Part shown: in pieces, positions 1-5,623 of the stretch
Numbering within the stretch: position 1 is the first letter of the stretch
Layout of the letters: each line of letters starts with the position of its first letter
Assembly (NCBI GenBank): GCA_947174085.1
Contig: CAMWHN010000140.1
Location: 1-5,968 of the forward strand
Direction: 5' to 3'
From: an uncultured Ruminococcus sp.
Lineage (GTDB): Bacteria; Bacillota; Clostridia; Oscillospirales; Ruminococcaceae
Length of the DNA stretch: 5,968 nt
The notes under the pieces: model-generated
Told to the model about the DNA's origin: nothing
Databases searched by the model: none
The model's input: only the letters and a program-made list of their open reading frames with translations
Position numbers and translations under genes: made by a program

Positions 1-1024
1 ATCCAAGAAAATTTACTTTATTTTGCCCGTTAATTACACCTGACATAAATTCCTGATTACAGCTTGTAATCTGATTTTGATGATAGTAGAACAGTTGTGT
101 TTTTTCTGGCGATAACTTTACAGATGGTAAATTATAAAAATAGTAGTTAATCCAGTTGTAATGTTGCTGATATTCATTGCTGGCGACAGGCAAAATAATG
201 ATAAAATCATCACTATACCGCATATACATGCCATTATATTTTTTTACATACTCATGAATGGCTTTATCAGCTTCCAACATATAAATATTTGCTAATACTG
301 CACTAATAGTAGACCCTTGCGGAATTCCGAAAGAATCAGTATGCTTATGAACATACTGCTTTTTATTTTTCCTGAATTGTTCAAGTGTCAATACAGCACT
401 CTTACTGTTCAATTCTTTTCTACCTGCTTTTGTATCCGGAAGTTGATTTAATGTGAGTAAATCTGTTAATTCCCACGTTGAATATTTCGTAATATTTTTA
501 AATACTGCATAATAATCATTTGGGAGAATATCGCTTTGCAGCAAACTACACAACTGTTTTTTTAGATAAAAATGTTCTAAATTATCAAAAAAACTTGTAA
601 AATCTCCAATCATAATATAGCAAATGTTTTTTTCTCTTATAAAATCAAATGCTATTTTAGCAAAGTCAATATTATTCTTACCAAGATTATTTCTGTAAGC
701 AACTGCCACTAGGTCAATTTGGTCTTGTCTTACTCTTTCGTTATATTTCTCGTTCAAAAGATAGGCATAATATTGAAAAACACATCTGTCAAGATGGGCA
801 GAATAACAAATTTCCCGTTCTTTTTTCTTTTTTATCCTGTTATCTTTTTCCTTATGATATTTTTCAAAAACCTGAGTATAATGAATTAATGGATAAAATC
901 CATGTCTGGAAACATATTCAGGATTACTGATATTTTTCCAAACATCATTGACAGATACTCTTTTGTCAAAATGCGCATATGATTTGTATTCAGAATGACT
1001 TTTTTTCCATTCTTCCAAAGTCAT
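1..1024 (-). CDS. Reverse transcriptase, possibly a defence (DRT/UG) type; C terminus beyond window
   Basis: RNA-directed DNA polymerase, visible for 341 residues; the frame is open to the left edge, so the thumb and C terminus are not seen. RT motifs appear in order: motif A GDFTSFFDNL (metal-binding D141), motif B GIPQGSTIS (residues 233-241), motif C YSDD (270-273, catalytic D272 and D273), motif D-like LSPEKTQ (304-310) and motif E-like NFLG at the edge. Before motif A lies a conserved-looking block including YSAHLDR and NNIDFAKIAFDFI, which I associate with the Abi/'unknown group' (UG) RTs rather than group II intron RTs. The start ATG at 1024 is supported by GGAGG at 1031-1035, seven bases upstream. 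No maturase or endonuclease domain is visible. A structured, apparently untranslated leader of about 300 nt precedes it, as in DRT2 and retrons. The YSDD box differs from the YADD usual in retrons and, as I recall, from YCDD in Klebsiella DRT2. RT assignment is firm; subclass is inference. Confidence 0.92.
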   Translation of the reverse strand, partial: MTLEEWKKSHSEYKSYAHFDKRVSVNDVWKNISNPEYVSRHGFYPLIHYTQVFEKYHKEKDNRIKKKKEREICYSAHLDRCVFQYYAYLLNEKYNERVRQDQIDLVAVAYRNNLGKNNIDFAKIAFDFIREKNICYIMIGDFTSFFDNLEHFYLKKQLCSLLQSDILPNDYYAVFKNITKYSTWELTDLLTLNQLPDTKAGRKELNSKSAVLTLEQFRKNKKQYVHKHTDSFGIPQGSTISAVLANIYMLEADKAIHEYVKKYNGMYMRYSDDFIIILPVASNEYQQHYNWINYYFYNLPSVKLSPEKTQLFYYHQNQITSCNQEFMSGVINGQNKVNFLG

Positions 1025-1168
1025 ATATTTCCTCCATCCTTTGAAAATGCCTATTGGCAAGGGGGAAGTATCCAGCACCAACAGGCATAACGCAAAACAC
1101 AATATTCGGTTACAGTTTATACATCTACCAACAGAATATCGACTTCCCATAATTTCAATAGAAATTCA

Positions 1169-1197
1169 TGTTATAATAATAACATCAATTAGGGAGG
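1169..1197 (+). promoter_or_regulatory. Extended -10 and Shine-Dalgarno for a small plus-strand ORF
   Basis: TGTTATAAT at 1169-1177 is a perfect extended -10; no good -35 lies 17 nt upstream. The start would fall near 1184, followed by AGGGAGG at 1191-1197, eight bases before ATG 1206. The -10 coincides with the 7-bp hairpin of the minus-strand leader, so part of the match may be due to that palindrome. Confidence 0.35.
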
Positions 1198-1205
1198 TAT
1201 GTCCT

Positions 1206-1322
1206 ATGAACAACATTATCATCATCATTCTGATTGTATTGCTGTACGGACTCTGTCAGGTCGGCAAAGAAATTCTCACCAGACATTTGACATCAATACC
1301 TTGCCTTCATGCCTTCACATGA
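1206..1322 (+). CDS. Possible 38-residue hydrophobic peptide antisense to the RT leader
   Basis: ATG 1206 has a strong Shine-Dalgarno (AGGGAGG, 8-nt spacing) and an extended -10 just upstream. The product begins MNNIIIIILIVLLYGLCQ, a single predicted membrane segment at about residues 4-16, followed by a short basic, partly polar tail with VGKEILTRH. Size and shape recall small membrane toxins of type I toxin-antitoxin modules, but I do not recognise a family. It lies entirely opposite the proposed RT-associated leader RNA, so the minus transcript would be antisense to it and could silence it. The same frame is open from 999 to 1319 (107 codons), far beyond the peptide. Alternatives: a chance ORF produced by RNA-structure constraints, or coding sequence that becomes expressible only from RT-made DNA, as in the neo gene of DRT2. 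Existence as a protein is uncertain. Confidence 0.35.
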   Translation: MNNIIIIILIVLLYGLCQVGKEILTRHLTSIPCLHAFT

Positions 1323-1331
1323 AGCAATTAT

Positions 1332-1360
1332 ATTGTAACACAAAATTTAGAAAAATGCAA
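1332..1360 (-). promoter_or_regulatory. Candidate promoter for the RT leader RNA and RT gene
   Basis: On the minus strand TTGCAT (1360-1355) is followed after 17 nt by TACAAT (1337-1332). TG one base upstream of the hexamer makes it an extended -10 (TGTTACAAT). A second overlapping TATAAT sits at 1332-1327. The -35 is weak (three of six consensus bases), but the extended -10 compensates. Predicted transcription start is near 1325, giving about 300 nt of RNA before the RT start codon. Confidence 0.5.
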
Positions 1361-1402
1361 GAGAAATATCAAAATTTTTTGTATAGAAATTTTGTTGATA
1401 CA

Positions 1403-1891
1403 TTATTTTTGAATTTTTTCAATCACAGAAGAATATCTCCCAAATAACTTTTGAGTCCTTGCACATACTTTTTTCGCTTTATTTGGTTGATAGCAATATT
1501 AGCAGCCTTATCTTTTTTTAATTCCACAATCATGGCTGGAACATTACAATTTTTTCTTGGAATAAATACTAAATCCGCAAATCCTTCTCCGGAAGGCAGT
1601 TCACGGATGATTTCATAATTCGCTCTTGCTGTGTAGTAGGCAATCGAAATTACACAGGCAAGCGAATTTTCGTCATTGTATTTTAGAATAGAAGTGTTCT
1701 CCAAATGGCTCTGCTGAATTAGCTCAGCTACTTTTTCTTCATCACATTGGAGTGTTGCAGTCAATAAAATTTCAGAAGTTTGCAACGATTTGACAATCTC
1801 TGACCAGTTCATTACTTTTATCGTACCTGCAAATTGCTCTGAAATTTCAAAGTTGGGAACAGCGACACGTTTAGTTCGTAAATCATAAGTA
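1403..1891 (-). pseudogene. 3' remnant of an AAA-ATPase-like / PD-(D/E)XK nuclease gene
   Basis: The frame is open from the IS982 junction (residues TYDLRTKRVAVPNFEISEQF, before ATG 1812) through a stop at 1425-1423. From ATG 1812 it reads 129 codons. It matches from memory the C-terminal half of the Bacillota AAA-ATPase_like (PF09820) proteins with a PDDEXK_9 nuclease domain (PF08011), usually over 500 residues. The nuclease core is visible as GFAD (D80), then VELK (E97, K99), counted from ATG 1812. The ATPase half is missing upstream, where the element starts. At the 3' end YLGDILL runs into a stop, while a shifted frame reads VIEKIQK and stops at 1403. The family normally has about 14 residues (VGINYD...HSC) between these blocks, so a deletion of roughly 40 bp probably caused the frameshift. 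Catalytic residues survive, but a functional protein is unlikely. Family recognition is confident; the deletion is inferred. Confidence 0.8.
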
Positions 1892-1915
1892 AACGTGAGT
1901 TCGACGAAAAAATAT
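1892..1915 (+). repeat. IS982 left terminal inverted repeat
   Basis: AACGTGAGTTCGAC is followed by GAAAAAATAT. The first 14 bases match the right end and the sequence at 5915 exactly. Confidence 0.85.
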
Positions 1916-1933
1916 AGAAAAACCGCCGAAATC

Positions 1934-1942
1934 TGTTATAAT
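1934..1942 (+). promoter_or_regulatory. Extended -10 for the IS982 transposase
   Basis: TGTTATAAT lies 43 bases upstream of ATG 1985 within the element. No convincing -35 is present at the expected distance. This gives a short leader ending in an AAAGG ribosome-binding-like sequence. Confidence 0.5.
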
Positions 1943-2166
1943 GAGAATAACCACAAACTTAAAGCAACAGAAAGGCGATTTTTTATGGAACAAATAGCAA
2001 TTTTTTGTGATGCAGATGATTTTTGTAAGGTATATGAGGAATATTGCAGAAATAAATTGTTGATGAATAAAAAAGAGGTTGTACCCAGAACAAGAATGTC
2101 ATTGAGTGAAATTATGACAATACTTATCATGTACCATCTGTCAGGATATAAGACGTTTAAATGGTA

Positions 2167-2191
2167 TAGTACTTCTACTTAATAAAAGGAA
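2167..2191. repeat. IS630 left terminal inverted repeat
   Basis: TAGTACTTCTACTTAATAAA is the start; about 17 of 25 bases match the complement of the right end. It lies next to the orfB stop. Confidence 0.75.
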
Positions 2192-2658
2192 AAGAAAGCT
2201 GAAATTGCATCATCAAGAGAGATAAATTCCTTGCTGTGTAGTTTCAGCCATTGTTTTAGTTTAGCCCAAAAGTGTTCAATGGGATTCAGTTCAGGAGAAT
2301 AAGGAGGAAGAAAAATCAGTTTTTTGTGAGACTCTTCTGCAATTTCAAATAGTTTCTTTTTCCTATGAAAAGAAGCATTGTCCATCACAATGACTGTATC
2401 TTCAGAAAGGCATGGCAAAAGCCACTGTTCAAACCAGTGTTCAAACAGCGGTGCATCTGTTGTTCCATTATATTGCATAGGAGCAATGATTTCTCCATTC
2501 AACTGTGCAGCAACAAGATTTGTTCTCTGGAATTTCTTTCCTGAGATTCTTTCTGTTACTGCTTCTCCTCGAAGCGCATAAGCATATTCACGATAAAAAT
2601 ATTGATCGATACCAGATTCATCTACATAAACAATCTTTTCTGGTAGTATGTCTTTCAT
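2179..2658 (-). CDS. IS630 transposase orfB: DDE catalytic domain
   Basis: Catalytic half of the IS630 transposase, which cuts and joins DNA at TA sites. From ATG 2658 it has 159 residues. The DDE triad is complete: D13 in IVYVDESGID, D93 in VIVMDNASFH and E128 in PPYSPELNPIEHFWAKLKQW, with 34 residues between D93 and E128, the family spacing. The coding frame extends upstream of this ATG (TTLYKEQDPEKVKAYLEEM) to an A7 run at 2714-2720, where it overlaps orfA. The natural product is therefore probably an orfA-orfB fusion of about 270 residues made by frameshifting, rather than a protein starting at 2658. Stop TAA is next to the terminal repeat. Family assignment is very sure; whether a stand-alone protein is made is not. 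Confidence 0.88.
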   Translation of the reverse strand: MKDILPEKIVYVDESGIDQYFYREYAYALRGEAVTERISGKKFQRTNLVAAQLNGEIIAPMQYNGTTDAPLFEHWFEQWLLPCLSEDTVIVMDNASFHRKKKLFEIAEESHKKLIFLPPYSPELNPIEHFWAKLKQWLKLHSKEFISLDDAISAFFSFY

Positions 2659-2683
2659 TTCTTCCAGATAGGCTTTTACTTTT

Positions 2684-3025
2684 TCAGGATCCTGTTCTTT
2701 GTAGAGCGTGGTCTTTTTTTCGTGTGATCCCGCAACGTTTCAGTGCTTTACTGATTGCCTGATTACAGCATCCGAATGCTTCTGCCATTTCCTTCTGTGT
2801 ATGATCAGGATATTCCTTCACATAAGCTTTCAGTTTTTCTGGATCTATTTTTTTAAAGCCTCTGTTCAGTGGCTTATTCTGTAAATCACCTGTTTCTCTT
2901 TTCTTTCTGACCCAGTTGCTTACTGTTGTTTTCCCTACTTTGAATACCTTTCCTGTCTCTATCAATGTATGTCCTTCCTCGTAATATGCTACTGCTGCTT
3001 CTCTTAAATCTACACTTTTACTCAT
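2684..3025 (-). CDS. IS630 transposase orfA: N-terminal helix-turn-helix domain
   Basis: A 113-residue protein, MSKSVDLREAAVAYYEEGHT at its start, with two helix-turn-helix units: residues about 7-40 (SVDLRE to VGKTTVSNWVRKK) and about 64-100 (EKLKAYVKEYP to NQAISKALKRCGITRKK). These bind the element ends in the family. Near ITRKK the orfA frame leaves the family path and ends 13 codons later. The orfB frame resumes the expected sequence at TTLYKEQDPEKV. Going from A to B needs a net +1 step (or loss of one A) at the A7 run, so either programmed slippage or a one-base insertion is involved. The start codon is almost at the predicted transcription start of a consensus promoter. Confidence 0.85.
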   Translation of the reverse strand: MSKSVDLREAAVAYYEEGHTLIETGKVFKVGKTTVSNWVRKKRETGDLQNKPLNRGFKKIDPEKLKAYVKEYPDHTQKEMAEAFGCCNQAISKALKRCGITRKKDHALQRTGS

Positions 3026-3031
3026 GTTTTC

Positions 3032-3060
3032 ATTATATCATTTTTCGTTCCATTTGTCAA
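3032..3060 (-). promoter_or_regulatory. Perfect consensus promoter of the IS630 transposase
   Basis: TTGACA (3060-3055), 17-nt spacer, TATAAT (3037-3032) on the minus strand. The -35 lies within the terminal inverted repeat. Counting seven bases past the -10 puts the start at or beside the A of ATG 3025, predicting a leaderless or nearly leaderless mRNA. No Shine-Dalgarno is present in the six bases between. Confidence 0.8.
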
Positions 3061-3072
3061 GTGGGTTGACTA
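3048..3072. repeat. IS630 right terminal inverted repeat
   Basis: Read on the minus strand it starts TAGTCAACCCACTTGACAAA and matches the left end at TAGT, ACTT, AAA and GGAA. It overlaps the transposase -35. Confidence 0.75.
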
Positions 3073-3722
3073 TATGGTACAAAACATGTAATGGTACATC
3101 AAAGAAAAAATTTTCCTGACCTGGTAAGTTACAATCGGTTTGTAGAAATTATGAGACTCGCACTTGTTCCACTTATATGATACACTATAAAGCCACGTTT
3201 TGGCAAGTGTTCAGGAATATCTTTTAATGACTCTACTCCTTTGAAAGTATGCGATAATCATAGAATACATAGTCATCGTGTTTTCAGTGAATATGCGAAA
3301 AAATGTAAAAGTTCTATGGGCTGGTTTTATGGTTTCAAACTGCATCTGATTATCAATGATGAAAGCGAAATTCTGTCTTTTTATCTTACTTCGGGCAATG
3401 TGGATGACAGAAATGAAGATGTTATGGATTCGTTGGCGAAAGAAATATTTGGTAAGCTATTTGCTGACAGAGGCTATATTTCTCAGAAATTGTTTGAAAA
3501 GCTTCTGGGAAAAGATATTACGCTTGTCACCAGAGCAAAAAAAATATGAAAAACAAGCTTGTGAATTTTTACGACAGGCTGATGCTCCGCAAACGTACTG
3601 TAATTGAATCTGTAAATAATTTTCTGAAAAACATCTGTGACATAGAGCATTCCAGATATCGCAGTGTAACCAATTTCATTGTCAATTTGGTTTCTGCTTT
3701 GACAGCTTACTCATTTCTGCCC

Positions 3723-3769
3723 AAAAAGCCCTCTGTCTGTTCTTCTTCTATTATGCCAAAGGGCTTTTT
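3723..3769 (+). terminator. Possible terminator at the end of the IS982 transposase
   Basis: AAAAAGCCCT (3723-3732) pairs perfectly with AGGGCTTTTT (3760-3769) across a 27-nt loop. T runs on both sides make it potentially bidirectional, stopping both transposase mRNA and read-in from outside. The long loop makes efficiency doubtful. It overlaps the last codons of the degraded transposase. Confidence 0.45.
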
Positions 3770-3783
3770 ATGCCTACTCGACT

Positions 3784-3807
3784 GATTTTTTCTGTCGAAC
3801 TCACGTT
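3784..3807 (-). repeat. IS982 right terminal inverted repeat
   Basis: Read inward on the minus strand: AACGTGAGTTCGAC, then AGAAAAAATC. It matches the left end perfectly for 14 bases and, after a one-base insertion, for seven or eight more. Confidence 0.85.
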
Positions 3808-3910
3808 GTAATACTAGTCAATTATAACATATTTTTGCATTTTTTCATGCGGTTGCCCCACACAATTCATCCCCCACCTATAGAGATTGGGAATTTTTTG
3901 CTGATATTGG

Positions 3911-5569
3911 TTAAAATCCGGATTTTGTCAATTCGTCCATAAAAGCTGGTTTGCGACGATATAACTGTCGGAAATCCGCTGCAATTGTTATAGCAAGCTC
4001 TGCGTCACATTCCATAGAAAATTTTTTTAATTGTCTGCAAAGAGCCGCATATTCAGAACGATTGGAAGCTTGGCTGCCCTCATACCGGATATATTGTTCA
4101 TAAAGGTTTTTGCTTTGCTCCCTAAATTCTGTTGTTTTGAGCTTTTCATAGTAACAGCTGATTTTACTTGGAAATTTACAGCAAAGCTGATAGATTCTTT
4201 CACTCATATTTTCGTGTGAAACGATATACTCATAAGAATAATTTTCTGATTCATTCAGCAGACGATTGATTTCATCAGAACGATTGCCTTCAGGAATAAG
4301 CGATTTCCATTCTTCGTAATAATCGGTCTTACCATATTTTACCATATTGTAACAAATATCAGTAAGTTTTTTTGCGTTTCCTGAAAGTTTATAAATATCA
4401 TGGAGTAAATAATGCCAACTGGAAACAGATGAAAAATGGGACTTGTCTGAGGCAGCTCCTTCCAGTGCAAGCTGTTCAGCTTTTGTATAATTCTTCTCAT
4501 GTATTGCACGTTCAATTGCAAGACGACAGAAATCAGGATTGCCAATATGAGAGTTGATATAATCTGTGATTTCATTTTCCGTTCCATAGTTTTGAATGAT
4601 TGAGAAACGCTGATTATCAATTTCTTTTTTTCTGTATTCACCAGCAGACACCTGACGGAAAGCCAGCATTTCATCGAGCTTGCTTCTATATTCTGGGAAT
4701 CTGCACAATTGCAGCAAGGATGGGAAGAAATGTTCTTCACCGTCTATCTGAAAACTGCCATGCCAATATTGAAGAATACATTCCCAGGCAGATTCAATAT
4801 CAGCCTCATTTTTACTGTCTGCAATATTGGTTACAGCGGTTTCCATTAAAGAAGAGCAGTCATTAATCGTTTCAAACAGTTCCCATGATTCCTCATCGTA
4901 GTCATAATCATACGAATTTTCAATGCCATGTTCCAGTATGGATATAACTTCTGTATAAATTCGTATTTTGTCAATGGAAGAATTAAGTTTTTCTGTTTTA
5001 TCTACAAGTAATCTGCCAGCCTTTAATACATCATTTACATCAGAACGACCTTTGAAATAGATATCGGAAATATGTCGGAAATCGGAAACGATGCTGTTGG
5101 AGTCAGAATTTTCAGAAAGTTTCATACACAGATAATTTCCAAAGCTTTTATCTTCTTTCGCATGTTCCAGTATTATTTCCACAAGCTGAGTATCACTGCA
5201 TTTTCCAAGCAATTGTGGAAGATCTGATTTTTTTACATTGGATTTACCTGTCTTTACTGTACTGTCACGCAGAGCATATAAAACTGCTGCTTCATGTTTA
5301 CAGTATTCCCCCATATCATAAGGACAATCACAGGTTATATCATCAATGTTTCCATTATCATCCATTTCAACGGTAACATTATAAAGCGCATAGCCTTCGA
5401 CTTCCGCAGTATATTCATTTTCAAAAATCTTTTCAATTGACAGCACAGCACCATCATGGTAGTAATTCTTTCCTCTTTGCAGAATAGTCTTATCAAAATT
5501 TTCTTCAAAGTTTTTCAGATTCATTATTTGTTTTCTGCTACTCACAAGTTCCTTACAGTCCACAGACAT
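3911..5569 (-). CDS. SWIM zinc-finger domain protein, function unknown
   Basis: A 552-residue, apparently complete protein. The SWIM finger (CxCxnCxH) is C80-x-C82-x7-C90-x-H92 in ITCDCPYDMGEYCKHEAAVL. It is preceded by a conserved-looking region, NFDKTILQRGKNYYHDGAVL, typical of stand-alone bacterial SWIM proteins. The remaining ~440 residues are charged and look mostly alpha-helical (for example YTKAEQLALEGA and SERIYQLCCKF), resembling helical-repeat scaffolds, with an acidic patch DYDYDEESWE near residue 225. No helicase, nuclease, signal peptide or membrane segment is visible. SWIM fingers bind DNA or proteins; nothing here shows the target. ATG 5569 is preceded by AGGA (5577-5574). An internal ATG at 5524 (MNLKNFEENF) is where many relatives, as I recall, would begin, but it lacks a Shine-Dalgarno. 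The gene stands alone with its own promoter. Confidence 0.88.
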   Translation of the reverse strand: MSVDCKELVSSRKQIMNLKNFEENFDKTILQRGKNYYHDGAVLSIEKIFENEYTAEVEGYALYNVTVEMDDNGNIDDITCDCPYDMGEYCKHEAAVLYALRDSTVKTGKSNVKKSDLPQLLGKCSDTQLVEIILEHAKEDKSFGNYLCMKLSENSDSNSIVSDFRHISDIYFKGRSDVNDVLKAGRLLVDKTEKLNSSIDKIRIYTEVISILEHGIENSYDYDYDEESWELFETINDCSSLMETAVTNIADSKNEADIESAWECILQYWHGSFQIDGEEHFFPSLLQLCRFPEYRSKLDEMLAFRQVSAGEYRKKEIDNQRFSIIQNYGTENEITDYINSHIGNPDFCRLAIERAIHEKNYTKAEQLALEGAASDKSHFSSVSSWHYLLHDIYKLSGNAKKLTDICYNMVKYGKTDYYEEWKSLIPEGNRSDEINRLLNESENYSYEYIVSHENMSERIYQLCCKFPSKISCYYEKLKTTEFREQSKNLYEQYIRYEGSQASNRSEYAALCRQLKKFSMECDAELAITIAADFRQLYRRKPAFMDELTKSGF

Positions 5570-5623
5570 AAATTCCTATATAGCCTATGGTATTTTTGAA
5601 TAGCTTCTCCTTTCTGCATTCTC

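Larger units (their letters stand above)
1036..1325 (-). ncRNA. Structured leader RNA upstream of the RT (candidate RT-associated ncRNA)
   Basis: Between the minus-strand promoter and the RT Shine-Dalgarno the sequence folds into several local stems. Arms 1299-1305/1263-1269 give 7 bp. Arms 1185-1179/1174-1168 give a perfect 7 bp with a UAUU tetraloop. Arms 1166-1161/1156-1151 give a perfect 6 bp, also with a UAUU tetraloop. Arms 1141-1134/1107-1100 give 8 bp. Arms 1088-1078/1057-1047 give 11 bp with a 20-nt loop. The 7-bp, 8-bp and 11-bp stems each contain one pair that is G.U in minus-strand RNA but A.C in plus-strand RNA, favouring minus-strand transcription. The 5' arm GGCAAGG (1305-1299) can instead pair perfectly with CCUUGCC (1062-1056), closing the whole leader. 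No strong terminator separates it from the RT; only UUUUC follows the last stem. Role as template or cofactor RNA for the RT is inference from DRT2 and retron architecture. A cis-regulatory leader is the alternative. Confidence 0.5.
2167..3072 (-). mobile_element. IS630-family insertion sequence nested inside IS982
   Basis: About 906 bp, flanked by TA on both sides (2165-2166 and 3073-3074), the hallmark of IS630 insertion. Imperfect terminal repeats begin TAGT and share ACTT, AAA and GGAA further in. Two minus-strand ORFs encode a helix-turn-helix protein and a DDE transposase. Excision with one TA restores the interrupted IS982 codon exactly, which fixes the boundaries. Both ORFs look undamaged apart from the frame change between them, so this is the younger element. 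Confidence 0.9.
1985..3785 (+). pseudogene. IS982-family transposase, broken in three ways
   Basis: The N-terminal part (1985-2166) starts MEQIAIFCDADDFCKVYEEY and contains SLSEIMTILIMYHLSGYKTFKWY, typical of the IS982 N terminus. The IS630 element interrupts it after codon TA(T). Joining 2166 to 3075 restores the frame into GTKHVMVHQRKNFPDLVSYN and on to RFVEIMRLALVPLI. An in-frame TGA at 3178-3180 follows. The same frame then reads NDSTPLKVCDNHRIHSHRVF, GWFYGFKLHLIINDESEIL, SGNVDDRNED and FADRGYISQKLF, the IS982 DDE catalytic region. At an A8 run (3537-3544) the frame shifts; A9 would restore the link into MKNKLVNFYD, RTVIESVN and IEHSRYRSVTNFIVN. The original protein was about 300 residues. 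The insertion, stop and frameshift together mean no active transposase. Family assignment is firm from these motifs. Confidence 0.9.
1892..3807 (+). mobile_element. IS982-family insertion sequence, interrupted by an IS630-family element
   Basis: The ends share the perfect 14-bp inverted repeat AACGTGAGTTCGAC (1892-1905, and its complement at 3794-3807), with further similarity inward. Without the nested element the length is about 1,008 bp, the usual size for IS982. A short GTA direct repeat (1889-1891, 3808-3810) could be the target duplication, but three bases are weak support. The terminal one or two bases are uncertain. The transposase runs left to right and is disrupted. The left flank is the nuclease-gene remnant; the right flank does not continue that gene. 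Confidence 0.88.

Noticed and set aside
1199..1447. Plus-strand 82-codon ORF starting MSYEQHYHHH
   Set aside because: It overlaps the better-positioned ATG 1206 frame, its start is too close to the Shine-Dalgarno, and the peptide has no recognisable feature.
2378..2762. Plus-strand ORFs opposite the IS630 genes
   Set aside because: Antisense shadows of the DDE and helix-turn-helix ORFs.
3808..3910. Short gap between IS982 and the SWIM stop, searched for a terminator or lost gene
   Set aside because: Only a weak 4-bp hairpin and a TATAAT-like minus-strand sequence near 3821 were seen; nothing firm enough to annotate.
4339..4740. Minus-strand 133-codon ORF inside the SWIM gene
   Set aside because: Shadow frame of a coherent 552-residue protein; composition is implausible and it has no start signals.
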